Below, piece after piece: positions 40,937 to 50,553 of a stretch of 64,000 nt of DNA. This stretch comes from Streptomyces venezuelae ATCC 10712. GTDB lineage: Bacteria; Actinomycetota; Actinomycetes; Streptomycetales; Streptomycetaceae. The stretch spans positions 6,948,001 through 7,012,000 of the forward strand of contig NZ_CP029197.1 of assembly GCF_008639165.1 (NCBI RefSeq). The letters run 5' to 3'. A model generated the notes under the pieces. That model worked only from the letters and a program-made list of their open reading frames with translations, was not told where the DNA came from and searched no databases. Position 1 is the first letter of the stretch. Every line of letters starts with the position of its first letter. A program made the position numbers and the translations under genes.

Positions 40937-41632
40937 ATGACGATCATCGAGATTCCGGCGGGCTGGCCCGCCGACGAGGCCGCCGCCCGGGCGGTCCAGC
41001 GGGAACTGAGCGGACGCCTCGTACGCGACGAGGAAGGGCCGGCCGTCGGCGAGGGCCACGTCACGGGGCTCGACGTGGCCTACGACGACGAGCGTGACCT
41101 CGTCGCCGCCGCGGCCGTCGTCCTCGACGCACGGACCCTCGAAGTGGTGGAGGAGGCCACGGCGGTCGGCCGGGTCTCGTTCCCGTACGTCCCCGGGCTG
41201 CTCGCCTTCCGGGAGATCCCCACGGTCCTCGCCGCCCTCGACCGGCTGAGCGCCGACCCCGGCCTCCTCGTCTGCGACGGCTACGGCCTCGCCCACCCCC
41301 GCCGGTTCGGCCTCGCCAGCCACCTGGGGGTCCTCACCGGCCGGCCGTCCGTCGGCGTCGCGAAGAACCCCTTCACCTTCACCTACGAGCAACCCGGCCC
41401 CGCGCGCGGCGACTTCGCCCCGCTGCTGGCCGAGGGCGAGGAGGTGGGGCGGGCCCTGCGTACCCAGGCCGGGGTGAAGCCGGTGTTCGTCTCCGTCGGC
41501 CACCGCGTCTCCCTCGCCCACGCCTGCGCCCACACCCTCCACCTCAGCCCCCGCTACCGCATCCCCGAGACGACCCGTCACGCGGACTCCCTGTGCCGCC
41601 GCGCCCTGAAGGAGGCGCAGGGCGAGGGCTGA
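40937..41632 (+). CDS. nfi: Endonuclease V (deoxyinosine repair)
   Basis: This 231-residue enzyme nicks DNA near deoxyinosine. Family motifs are all visible: TGLDVAYDDE with the metal Asp, the wedge motif PYVPGLLAFREIP, CDGYGLAHPRRFGLASHLG with catalytic Asp and His, and VGVAKNPF. A C-terminal SVGHRVSLAHACAH completes it. ATG 40937 begins the family sequence; GTG 40925 is also possible. No repair genes are adjacent. It is followed by the small membrane protein and VOC genes. Confidence 0.93.
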   Translation: MTIIEIPAGWPADEAAARAVQRELSGRLVRDEEGPAVGEGHVTGLDVAYDDERDLVAAAAVVLDARTLEVVEEATAVGRVSFPYVPGLLAFREIPTVLAALDRLSADPGLLVCDGYGLAHPRRFGLASHLGVLTGRPSVGVAKNPFTFTYEQPGPARGDFAPLLAEGEEVGRALRTQAGVKPVFVSVGHRVSLAHACAHTLHLSPRYRIPETTRHADSLCRRALKEAQGEG

Positions 41633-41650
41633 GGAACCCGGGCTTCGAGC

Positions 41651-41679
41651 TGAGTACCCGTGAGTATCTGTACGGATAC
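41651..41679. promoter_or_regulatory. TGAGTA direct repeat with GTATC/GATAC palindrome
   Basis: TGAGTACCCG (41651-41660) and TGAGTATCTG (41661-41670) are tandem. The second extends into GTATC-TGTACG-GATAC (41664-41679). The element lies 34-62 bases before the small membrane protein start and is likely its control site. Confidence 0.45.
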
Positions 41680-41712
41680 CGGGACTTGGGCCCGGACGGC
41701 AGAGTGAGGCGC

Positions 41713-41847
41713 ATGACGACTCCCCTTTCCGTTCCGTCGCGCTCCGCCGGGCGCGGCCTGAATCTGGTCCTCGGCGGGGCCGCGCTGCTCGCCCTCGCCT
41801 GGGCCTGCGCCATGGTGTACGTCCTCGTCTCCTGGGCCCTGGCGTGA
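41713..41847 (+). CDS. Small single-span membrane protein
   Basis: This 44-residue protein has a short polar N terminus and one hydrophobic segment from about residue 17 to 43 (LVLGGAALLALAWACAMVYV). GTGAGG is just upstream of the ATG. Its TGA overlaps the GTG of the VOC gene (GTGA), so translation is coupled. Clean spacing, ribosome site and coupling support a real gene. Function unknown. Confidence 0.7.
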   Translation: MTTPLSVPSRSAGRGLNLVLGGAALLALAWACAMVYVLVSWALA

Positions 41848-42218
41848 TCGGGCGGCTGCGGTGCCTGGTGCTCGACTGCCGGGACGGCTGGGAACTCGCC
41901 GAGTTCTACCAGCGGTTGATCGGCGGAGAGGTGCGGAGCTCCGACGCCCGGTGGGCCGTCGGCGAGGGTTCCGCCGTCCTGCACGGGGGCGAGGGCGCGC
42001 CGGTGCTCGCCTTCCAGAGCGTGGCCGATCACCGGCCGCCGGTCTGGGGCGCTCCCGAGCAGCAGTTCCATCTCGATGTGCACGTCGAGGACTTGGCCCC
42101 CGCCCACGAGGCCGTGCTCGCCCTCGGAGCCGTACCGCTCGACGACGGGGAGGGCGATCCGGCCTGCCGGGTCTACGCCGACCCGGCAGGTCACCCCTTC
42201 CGTCTCGTACGGCCCTAG
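41844..42218 (+). CDS. VOC-family (glyoxalase-like) protein
   Basis: This 124-residue protein has the vicinal-oxygen-chelate fold of the Glyoxalase_6 type. It contains LVLDCRDGWELAEFYQRLIG, an acid/His strand FHLDVHVEDLAPAHEAVLAL and the ending YADPAGHPFRLVRP. Such proteins are small metal-dependent enzymes or bleomycin-binding relatives. The GTG start overlaps the membrane protein stop. The substrate is unknown. Confidence 0.88.
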   Translation: MIGRLRCLVLDCRDGWELAEFYQRLIGGEVRSSDARWAVGEGSAVLHGGEGAPVLAFQSVADHRPPVWGAPEQQFHLDVHVEDLAPAHEAVLALGAVPLDDGEGDPACRVYADPAGHPFRLVRP

Positions 42219-42264
42219 GCCGCGTCCCGCGGATCAGCCCGGGCTCGCCGCCGCCGTGTTCCGG

Positions 42265-43608
42265 TCAGCTCCGGTGGGCGACCCGGAAGCGGAGGCCCGC
42301 CTCCGTGAGCCGGGCGATGAGCGCGTCGCCCATCGCCGCCGCCGTCGTCACCTGGCCCGCCGTCTTCGGCAGCGCGTCGAAGGCGAGGCACAGCGCCGAC
42401 TCGGCGAGCATCTTGGCCGTCTCGTCGTACCCCGGATCGCCGCCCGAGACCTCGGTGAAGACCCGTCGCCCGCCGCCCTCGCCGACGAAACGGACGGAGA
42501 ACCAGCTGCGGGCGCGCCGCTCGGCGGACGGGCCCTCGCCTGCCTGGTAACGCCCCATCAGCCAGTCCCGTACCGGCGGAAGTTGGGCCGCCAGCGCGCT
42601 CGCGCCGACCACCGCGGCGCCCCCGAGGGCCATCGGCAGGGTCTTCACGGAGGCGTAGTGCCGGTAGCGGAAGTCCGGGCCGTAGCGCTCCATGGCCGCG
42701 GCCGAGCGGGCGACCACCTGCGGGTCGAGCGTGGGCAGCGGCAGCGCCCAGGTGCCGGTCTCCCGGCTGAATCGCGGCCCGCCGAGCGGCGCGCGGGCCC
42801 GGCGGCCCACCAGGCGCGGTTCGTGCAGCCGCCGTTCGTGCGCGGCCCGCAGGATCTGCCGGCCGCGGCCGAAGGCGGTCAGCGCGGAGGCGAAGGTGCC
42901 GCCGGAGAACTGGGCCCCGGCCCGGACGAAGCCGTCCACCCGCAGCGGCACGCCCTCCGGGAGCTGCCGCACGGTGAAGTACGCGCCCAGGTCGTGCGGG
43001 ACGGAGTCGAAGCCGCAGGCGTGCACGATCCGGGCACCGGTCTCCCGGGCCCGCGCGTCGTGGCGTACGTACGTCAGGTCGACGAACTCGGCTTCGCCGG
43101 TGAGGTCCAGATAGTCCGTGCCGGCCTCCGCGCAGGCGGCGACGAGCCCGTCGCCGTACCAGACGTACGGGCCGACGGTGGTGGCCACCACCCGGGCGGA
43201 CTCCGCGAGTTCGCCCAGCGAGCCGGGGTCGGCGGCGTCGGCGACGACCAGCGGCAGCTCGGCGCAGTGCGGCCACCGGGCGGCGAGCCGCTCGCGCAGG
43301 GCCGTGAGCCCCGCCCGGTTGCGTCCGGCGAGCGCCCAGCGGCACCCGGCCGGGGCGTGTGCTGCCAGGTACTCGGCGGTGAGCGTGCCGACGAATCCGG
43401 TCGCCCCGAACAGCACCACGTCGTACGGCCTGACCTCGTCGGTCGCCCGGGCCGATGCCCCGGCAGCCGTCTCCGCGCCCGCCGCCCCGACCCCGTCGGT
43501 CGCCGTCGCCTCCGCGCCCGGCGCCCCGGCCCCGGCGGTCGCCGCCCGTGCCTCCTCGGCCGGGGGCTCCGCCCCGGTCCCGTCGCCCACGCCCGCCCCT
43601 GTGTCCAT
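42265..43608 (-). CDS. Saccharopine dehydrogenase-like / trans-acting enoyl reductase family protein
   Basis: This 447-residue protein begins with a 55-residue Ala/Thr/Gly-rich, probably disordered tail. The Rossmann core follows: YDVVLFGATGFVGTLTAEYL, ALAGRNRAGLTALRERL, VATTVGPYVWYGDGLVAACA, YLDLTGEAEFVD, GFDSVPHDLGAYF. It matches the family that includes mycobacterial trans-acting enoyl reductase, acting on lipid or polyketide intermediates. AGAGGGG precedes the ATG at 43608. It is divergent from the beta-oxidation operon, sharing the 205-base promoter region with two palindromes. Confidence 0.88.
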   Translation of the reverse strand: MDTGAGVGDGTGAEPPAEEARAATAGAGAPGAEATATDGVGAAGAETAAGASARATDEVRPYDVVLFGATGFVGTLTAEYLAAHAPAGCRWALAGRNRAGLTALRERLAARWPHCAELPLVVADAADPGSLGELAESARVVATTVGPYVWYGDGLVAACAEAGTDYLDLTGEAEFVDLTYVRHDARARETGARIVHACGFDSVPHDLGAYFTVRQLPEGVPLRVDGFVRAGAQFSGGTFASALTAFGRGRQILRAAHERRLHEPRLVGRRARAPLGGPRFSRETGTWALPLPTLDPQVVARSAAAMERYGPDFRYRHYASVKTLPMALGGAAVVGASALAAQLPPVRDWLMGRYQAGEGPSAERRARSWFSVRFVGEGGGRRVFTEVSGGDPGYDETAKMLAESALCLAFDALPKTAGQVTTAAAMGDALIARLTEAGLRFRVAHRS

Positions 43609-43717
43609 CCAGCCCCTCTTTTCGGCCGTGCCGCGCCGCCGCGCGCGGCTGTCGTCGTCGGCGGAGGATAGCGGGTCCCGGCTCGTGTTCCAGCCCCACC
43701 CCGCCTCCGGTAATTTC

Positions 43718-43764
43718 CAAGCGCTTGCTCGGCCGGGGGGCTTGTGCCGAGTGGAACACGTTCC
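43718..43764. promoter_or_regulatory. Two operators upstream of the beta-oxidation operon
   Basis: CAAGCGCTTG (43718-43727) is a perfect palindrome inside TCCAAGCGCTTGCT. That matches the mycobacterial KstR2-type pattern A-n-CAAG-nn-CTTG-n-T except at the first base. GGAAC-AC-GTTCC (43753-43764) follows. Both lie before the CoA-transferase start. Confidence 0.5.
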
Positions 43765-43813
43765 TAGCATCTCCGGTGTTACATCATTGGTGTCACACAT
43801 GTCTGGGGGCTCG

Positions 43814-44971
43814 ATGAGCACGCAGCACAACGCCGGGAACGGCCCGCTCACCGGGGTCCGCGTGGTCGAACTCGCCGGCATCGGCCCCGGGCCCTTCGCC
43901 GCCATGCTCCTCGCCGACCTCGGCGCCGACGTGGTCCGGGTCGACCGCCCCGGCGGCCCCGGCCTCGGCATCGACCCCGCCCGTGACCTCACCAACCGCA
44001 ACAAGCGCTCCGTCCTCGTCGACCTCAAGGACGAGCGGGGCCCCGGGACCGTCCTCGACCTGGTCGAGAAGGCCGACATCCTCGTCGAGGGCTACCGCCC
44101 CGGCGTCGCCGAACGCCTCGGCGTCGGCCCCGACGCCTGCCTCGCCCGCAATCCGCGCCTCGTCTACGGACGGATGACCGGCTGGGGCCAGGACGGGCCG
44201 CTCGCCGCGACCGCCGGCCACGACATCGGCTACATCGCGATCACCGGCGCGCTCGGCATGATCGGCCCCGACCCGGACGGCCCGCCCACCGTCCCCGCCA
44301 ACCTCGTCGGCGACTACGCGGGCGGCTCCCTCTACCTCGTCATCGGCGTCCTCGCCGCACTCCAGCACGCCCGCGCCCACGGCGAGGGCCAGGTCGTCGA
44401 CGCGGCGATCGTCGACGGCACCGCCCACCTCACCACCATGATCCACGGCATGCTCGCGGCCGGCGGCTGGCAGGACCGCCGGGGCGTCAACCTGCTCGAC
44501 GGCGGCTGCCCGTTCTACGGGGTGTACGAGACCGCCGACGGCGGGCACATGGCGGTCGGCGCCCTGGAGGAACAGTTCTACGCGGAGTTCACGCGCCTCC
44601 TCGGCATCGAGGAGGCCGCCCCCGCCCGCCGCGACTTCGGGCGCTGGCCGGAGCTCCGCAAGGCCGTCGCCGACCGCTTCCGCAGCCGCACCCGCGAGGA
44701 GTGGACCTCCGTCTTCGAGGGCACCGACGCCTGCGTCGCACCGGTCCTCTCCCTCCGCGAGGCACCGGCCCACCCGCACCTCGCGGCCCGCGCCACCTTC
44801 ACCGAGCGGGACGGCATCGCCCAGCCCGCCCCCGCGCCCCGCTTCTCCGCCACCCCCGGCACGCTCCGTACGGGCCCCGCCCTGCCCGGCGCCGACACCG
44901 CGGAGGTCGCCCGCGACTGGGCCGTACCCGCGCTCGACAGCCCGCACCAGACCCAGGAGACCGACGCATGA
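43814..44971 (+). CDS. CaiB/BaiF CoA-transferase family protein (alpha-methylacyl-CoA racemase-like)
   Basis: This 385-residue enzyme belongs to class III CoA transferases. Seen are LTGVRVVELAGIGPGPFAAM, LADLGADVVRVDRP, LVEGYRPGVAERLG, GRMTGWGQDGPLA and the catalytic-Asp region AGHDIGYIAITGALG. The high similarity in plan to alpha-methylacyl-CoA racemases suggests racemising branched acyl-CoAs before oxidation. ATG 43814 follows GGGGG; ATG 43799 is in frame but lacks a ribosome site. Its stop overlaps the acyl-CoA dehydrogenase start (ATGA). It opens the beta-oxidation operon. Confidence 0.92.
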   Translation: MSTQHNAGNGPLTGVRVVELAGIGPGPFAAMLLADLGADVVRVDRPGGPGLGIDPARDLTNRNKRSVLVDLKDERGPGTVLDLVEKADILVEGYRPGVAERLGVGPDACLARNPRLVYGRMTGWGQDGPLAATAGHDIGYIAITGALGMIGPDPDGPPTVPANLVGDYAGGSLYLVIGVLAALQHARAHGEGQVVDAAIVDGTAHLTTMIHGMLAAGGWQDRRGVNLLDGGCPFYGVYETADGGHMAVGALEEQFYAEFTRLLGIEEAAPARRDFGRWPELRKAVADRFRSRTREEWTSVFEGTDACVAPVLSLREAPAHPHLAARATFTERDGIAQPAPAPRFSATPGTLRTGPALPGADTAEVARDWAVPALDSPHQTQETDA

Positions 44972-46119
44972 AGCGCACCCTGTACACCGCCGACCACGAG
45001 GCCTTCCGGGCCACCGTCCGCACCTTCCTGGAGAAGGAGGTGCTGCCCCACTACGCGCAGTGGGAGAAGGACGGCATCGTCTCCCGCGAGGCGTGGCTCG
45101 CCGCGGGCCGGCAGGGACTGCTCGGCCTCGCCGTCGACGAGGAGTACGGGGGCGGCGGCAACCCCGACTTCCGCTACGGAGCCGTGCTCGCCGAGGAGTT
45201 CACCCGGGCCGGCGCCCCCGGGCTCGCCATCGGACTGCACAACGACATCATCGGCCCGTACCTCACCTCGCTCGGCACCGAGGAGCAGAAGCGCCGCTGG
45301 CTGCCCGGCTTCTGCTCCGGCGAGATCGTCACCGCGATCGCCATGACGGAACCCGGCGCGGGCTCCGACCTCCAGGGCATCCGCACCACCGCCGAGGACC
45401 ACGGCGACCACTGGATCCTCAACGGCTCCAAGACCTTCATCTCCAACGGCATCCTCGCCGACCTGGTGGTCGTCGTCGCCCGCACCACCCCCGAAGGCGG
45501 CGCGCACGGCCTCTCCCTGCTCGTCGTCGAGCGCGGCGCCGAGGGCTTCGAGCGCGGCCGCAACCTCGACAAGATCGGCCAGAAGTCCCAGGACACCGCC
45601 GAACTGTTCTTCCACGACGTCCGCGTCCCCAAGGAGAACCTCCTCGGCGAGCTCAACGGCGCCTTCGTGCACCTCATGACCAACCTCGCGCAGGAACGCC
45701 TCGCCATCGCCGTCGCGGGCATCGCGGGCGCCGAGCACCTCCTGGAACTCACCACCCGGTACGTCAAGGAGCGCGAGGCCTTCGGCCGGCCGCTCGCCCG
45801 GCTACAGCACATCCGCTTCGAGATCGCGGAGATGGCCACCGAGTGCGCCGTCACCCGGACCTTCGTCGACCGCTGCATCGAGGAGCACTGCGATCAGGAC
45901 GGGGCGGGTCTCGACGCCGTACACGCCTCCATGGCCAAGTGGTGGGCGACCGAGCTGCAGAAGCGGGTCGCCGACCGCTGCCTGCAACTGCACGGCGGAT
46001 ACGGCTACATGAGCGAATTCCCGGTCGCCCGCGCCTACACCGACGGCCGGATCCAGACCATCTACGGCGGAACCACCGAGATCATGAAGGAGATCATCGG
46101 CCGTTCCCTCCTCGGCTGA
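44968..46119 (+). CDS. Acyl-CoA dehydrogenase
   Basis: This 383-residue FAD enzyme performs the first oxidation step. It has AIAMTEPGAGSDLQGI (FAD/substrate site), ILNGSKTFISNG, the central REAFGRPLARLQHIRFEIA and the C-terminal LQLHGGYGYMSEFPV. Where many family members have a catalytic Glu in YEGT, this one has IYGGTTEIMKEIIG. The base is therefore probably supplied from the helix-G position, as in isovaleryl- and long-chain types. ATG overlaps the preceding stop. The thiolase gene follows after 45 bases. Confidence 0.94.
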   Translation: MKRTLYTADHEAFRATVRTFLEKEVLPHYAQWEKDGIVSREAWLAAGRQGLLGLAVDEEYGGGGNPDFRYGAVLAEEFTRAGAPGLAIGLHNDIIGPYLTSLGTEEQKRRWLPGFCSGEIVTAIAMTEPGAGSDLQGIRTTAEDHGDHWILNGSKTFISNGILADLVVVVARTTPEGGAHGLSLLVVERGAEGFERGRNLDKIGQKSQDTAELFFHDVRVPKENLLGELNGAFVHLMTNLAQERLAIAVAGIAGAEHLLELTTRYVKEREAFGRPLARLQHIRFEIAEMATECAVTRTFVDRCIEEHCDQDGAGLDAVHASMAKWWATELQKRVADRCLQLHGGYGYMSEFPVARAYTDGRIQTIYGGTTEIMKEIIGRSLLG

Positions 46120-46164
46120 CGTCCTCCCCTCCTGATCGACCACCCTCATCGCGAAAGGCTTTCC

Positions 46165-47379
<1,215 letters not shown>

Positions 47380-47426
47380 CCGTCCCGTCCGAACCCCTCT
47401 TCACGGATCCACGGAGAAGCAGAGAC

Positions 47427-49601
47427 ATGAGCGAGAGCACCACCATCCGCTGGGAGCAGGACGCGACCGGGATCGTCACCCTCGTCCTCGACGACCCGAA
47501 CCAGTCCGCCAACACCATGAACCAGGCCTTCCGGGCCTCGATCATCGCCATCGCCGACCGGGTCGAGGCCGAGAAGGACTCCATCCGCGGCATCATCTAC
47601 ACCTCCGCGAAGAAGACCTTCTTCGCCGGCGGCGACCTCAAGGACATGGTCAAGGCGGGCCCCGAGCACGCCCAGGACATCTTCGAAGGCGCCCTGGAGA
47701 TGAAGCGCGCGCTGCGCCGCATCGAGACCCTCGGCAAGCCCGTCGTCGCCGCCATCAACGGCGCCGCGCTCGGCGGCGGCTACGAGATCGCCCTCGCCTC
47801 CCACCACCGCGTCGCCCTCGACGCCCCCGGCTCCAAGATCGGCCTGCCCGAGGTCACCCTCGGCCTGCTGCCGGGCGGCGGCGGCGTCACCCGCACCGTC
47901 CGCCTCATGGGCATCACCGACGCGCTGCTCAAGGTGCTGCTCCAGGGCACCCAGTACGCCCCGAGGCGCGCCCTCGACAACGGCCTCGTGCACGAGATCG
48001 CCGCCACCCCCGAGGAGATGATGGCCAAGGCCATCGCCTTCATCGACACCCACCCCGAGTCCCACCAGCCCTGGGACGTCCCCGGCCACCGGATCCCCGG
48101 CGGCACCCCGTCGAACCCCAAGTTCGCCGCCAACCTGCCGGCCTTCCCGGCCAACCTGCGCAAGCAGCTGAACGGCGCGCCCTACCCGGCGCCGCGCGCC
48201 ATCATGGCCGCCGCCGTCGAGGGCTCCCAGGTCGACTTCGAGACCGCGCTCACCATCGAGAGCCGCTACTTCACCGAGCTGGTCATCGGGCAGACGGCGA
48301 AGAACATGATCCAGGCGTTCTTCTTCGACCTCCAGGCCGTCAACTCCGGCGCCAGCCGCCCGAATGGCATCGAGCCCCGGCCGGTCCGCAAGGTGGCCGT
48401 CCTCGGCGCGGGCATGATGGGCGCCGGAATCGCGTACTCCTGCGCCCGCGCCGGCATCGAGGTCGTCCTCAAGGACGTCTCCGCCGAGTCCGCCGCCAAG
48501 GGCAAGGCCTACTCCGAGGCGCTCTGCGCCAAGGCGGTCAAGCGCGGCCGTACGACCCAGGAGAAGGCCGACGCCCTCCTCGCCCGGATCACCCCGACCG
48601 TGGAGGTCCGCGACCTGGCGGGCTGCGACGCCGTGATCGAGGCGGTCTTCGAGGACACCGCGCTGAAGCACAAGGTGTTCCAGGAGATCCAGGCGGTCGT
48701 GGCGCCCGACGCGCTGCTCTGCTCCAACACCTCGACCCTGCCGATCTCCGTGCTCGCCGAGGGCGTGGAGCGGCAGAGCGACTTCATCGGCCTGCACTTC
48801 TTCTCGCCGGTCGACAAGATGCCGCTCGTCGAGATCATCAAGGGCGAGCGGACGGGCGACGAGGCGCTCGCCCGCGCCTTCGACCTCGTCCGGCAGATCA
48901 ACAAGACGCCGATCGTCGTCAACGACTCGCGCGGCTTCTTCACCTCCCGGGTGATCGGCCACTTCATCAACGAGGGCGTCGCCATGGTCGGCGAGGGCAT
49001 CGAGCCCGCGTCGGTCGAGCAGGCGGCGGCGCAGGCCGGCTACCCCGCCAAGGTCCTCTCCCTGATGGACGAGCTGACCCTCACCCTCCCGCGCAAGATC
49101 CGCAACGAGACGAAGCGGGCGATCGAGGAGGCCGGCGGGACCTGGACCGCGCACCCGGGCGAGGCCGTCATCGACCGGATGGTCGACGAGTTCGGCCGGA
49201 CCGGCCGCAGCGGCGGCGCGGGCTTCTACACCTACGGGGAGGACGGCAAGCGCGGAAAGCTCTGGACCGGCCTGCGCGAGCACTTCACGAAGCCCGGGTA
49301 CGAGATCCCCTTCCGCGACATGCAGGAGCGGATGCTCTTCGCCGAGGCCCTGGACACCGTCCGGCTCCTGGAGGAGGGCGTCCTGACCTCGGTCGCCGAC
49401 GCCAACATCGGCTCCATCATGGGCATCGGCTTCCCGGCCTGGACGGGCGGCATCCTCCAGTACATCAACGGCTACGAGGGCGGGCTCCCCGGCTTCGTCG
49501 CCCGCGCGCGCGAGCTGGCGGAGACCTACGGCGAGCGGTTCACCCCGCCCGCGCTCCTGCTGGAGAAGGCGGAGCGGGGCGAGGTCTTCACGGACGCCTG
49601 A
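47427..49601 (+). CDS. Multifunctional 3-hydroxyacyl-CoA dehydrogenase/enoyl-CoA hydratase (FadJ/FadB type)
   Basis: This 724-residue protein fuses a crotonase domain and a hydroxyacyl-CoA dehydrogenase. Residues about 1-200 hold the hydratase site (KTFFAGGDLKDM, NGAALGGGYEIALA, GLPEVTLGLLPGGGG with the catalytic Glu). From about 325 the NAD domain begins (VAVLGAGMMGAGIAYSCA), followed by GLHFFSPVDKMPLVEI with the catalytic His, NDSRGFFTSRV, and two C-terminal HAD domains (FYTYGEDGK, GFPAWTGGILQYIN). Start ATG 47427 follows GGAGAAG. It ends the operon and is convergent with the MerR gene 28 bases away. Confidence 0.94.
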   Translation: MSESTTIRWEQDATGIVTLVLDDPNQSANTMNQAFRASIIAIADRVEAEKDSIRGIIYTSAKKTFFAGGDLKDMVKAGPEHAQDIFEGALEMKRALRRIETLGKPVVAAINGAALGGGYEIALASHHRVALDAPGSKIGLPEVTLGLLPGGGGVTRTVRLMGITDALLKVLLQGTQYAPRRALDNGLVHEIAATPEEMMAKAIAFIDTHPESHQPWDVPGHRIPGGTPSNPKFAANLPAFPANLRKQLNGAPYPAPRAIMAAAVEGSQVDFETALTIESRYFTELVIGQTAKNMIQAFFFDLQAVNSGASRPNGIEPRPVRKVAVLGAGMMGAGIAYSCARAGIEVVLKDVSAESAAKGKAYSEALCAKAVKRGRTTQEKADALLARITPTVEVRDLAGCDAVIEAVFEDTALKHKVFQEIQAVVAPDALLCSNTSTLPISVLAEGVERQSDFIGLHFFSPVDKMPLVEIIKGERTGDEALARAFDLVRQINKTPIVVNDSRGFFTSRVIGHFINEGVAMVGEGIEPASVEQAAAQAGYPAKVLSLMDELTLTLPRKIRNETKRAIEEAGGTWTAHPGEAVIDRMVDEFGRTGRSGGAGFYTYGEDGKRGKLWTGLREHFTKPGYEIPFRDMQERMLFAEALDTVRLLEEGVLTSVADANIGSIMGIGFPAWTGGILQYINGYEGGLPGFVARARELAETYGERFTPPALLLEKAERGEVFTDA

Positions 49602-49629
49602 GCGGTACGGACCTTCCGGCGGGCGGTGC

Positions 49630-50364
49630 TCACGGTCGCCGGAAGGCCGTCCTCAGCTCCTCGCTCAGCGACCGCTGGAACGCGGTGAGCAGGGCCTGGA
49701 CCACCATCGGCTGCATGTGCGCCGAGAGCGACCGCATCGCGCTCAGGTGGTCCGGGTCCTCCCCGCTCTCCCGGTACGGGCCCCACACCTCGTCCCGGAA
49801 CAGCCGGGACAGCTCCTGGGCGGCGGAGCGCGCGTGCTCCAGGAGGACCGTGCGGGAGGCGAGGATCGTCTCGTGCTCGATGGGGACGTCGAGCAGCTCG
49901 ACACCGAGCCGCAGCAGCGCGCCGTCGAGCCGGAAGGTGTCGTCCTCGGCGGTCCGGTCGAGGACCCCCATCGCGGCCAGCCGGTCCACGTCCCGCTCAG
50001 TGAGCTCCCGCCCGGCCCGGCGCTCCAGCTCGCGCCGGGTGATGGACTCGGCGGACTCGGGCGCCCACGAGGCCACCAGGGCCCGGTGGATCGCCAGGTC
50101 CTGCGCGCTGAGGTCGGGCGGCAGCTGCTCCAGGTACCGCTCGATCGCGGCCAGCGTCATGCCCTGCCGCTGGAGCTCCTCGATGAGCGCGAGCCGCGAC
50201 AGGTGGTCCTGCCCGTAGTGCCCGACCCGCCGCGCCCCGATGACCGGCGGCGGAAGCAGCCCCCGGGTCCCGTAGAACCGCACGGTCCGCACCGTGACCC
50301 CGGCCCGCGCGGCCAGCTCGTCGACGGTGTACACGGCCCCCTGAGCCTCGCTCGCCTGCTCCAT
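49630..50364 (-). CDS. MerR-family regulator, probable regulator of the beta-oxidation operon
   Basis: This 244-residue protein has a MerR winged helix at about residues 10-78 (VYTVDELAARAGVTVRTVRF, RRVGHYGQDHLSRLALIEEL). A long, helical, Cys-free effector domain follows, so it is unlikely to sense metals. ATG 50364 lies six bases after a TACTGT -10 and has no ribosome site, so the gene is probably leaderless; ATG 50388 would lie upstream of that start point. It faces the FadJ-like gene tail to tail. Regulation of the fatty-acid genes is inferred from position. Confidence 0.9.
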   Translation of the reverse strand: MEQASEAQGAVYTVDELAARAGVTVRTVRFYGTRGLLPPPVIGARRVGHYGQDHLSRLALIEELQRQGMTLAAIERYLEQLPPDLSAQDLAIHRALVASWAPESAESITRRELERRAGRELTERDVDRLAAMGVLDRTAEDDTFRLDGALLRLGVELLDVPIEHETILASRTVLLEHARSAAQELSRLFRDEVWGPYRESGEDPDHLSAMRSLSAHMQPMVVQALLTAFQRSLSEELRTAFRRP

Positions 50365-50370
50365 GGTGGA

Positions 50371-50400
50371 ACAGTATTGCTGTCGCACCGCCTGTGTAAA
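50371..50400 (-). promoter_or_regulatory. Promoter of the MerR gene (leaderless)
   Basis: On the minus strand TTTACA (50400-50395) and TACTGT (50376-50371) are 18 bases apart, matching the consensus at five and about four positions. Six bases separate the -10 from the ATG at 50364, so the message should begin at or beside the start codon. Confidence 0.6.
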
Positions 50401-50553
50401 AGAGCGCCGCGACTGTCAGTGGCAGGTCGTAGCGTGATCGTCATGAACGCCGATCAGGTCCGGGGGACGCGACCGCGGGTCGAGCCGCCAGCCGGCCGGG
50501 GGCTAGAGTCTTCGCCTGTTCGCACCGGGGGATCGGGACAGAGGGGGAGTGGG

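Noticed and set aside
42265..44079. Longer N terminus for the saccharopine-dehydrogenase-like protein
   Set aside because: Extends into the divergent CoA-transferase gene; the ribosome site is before 43608.
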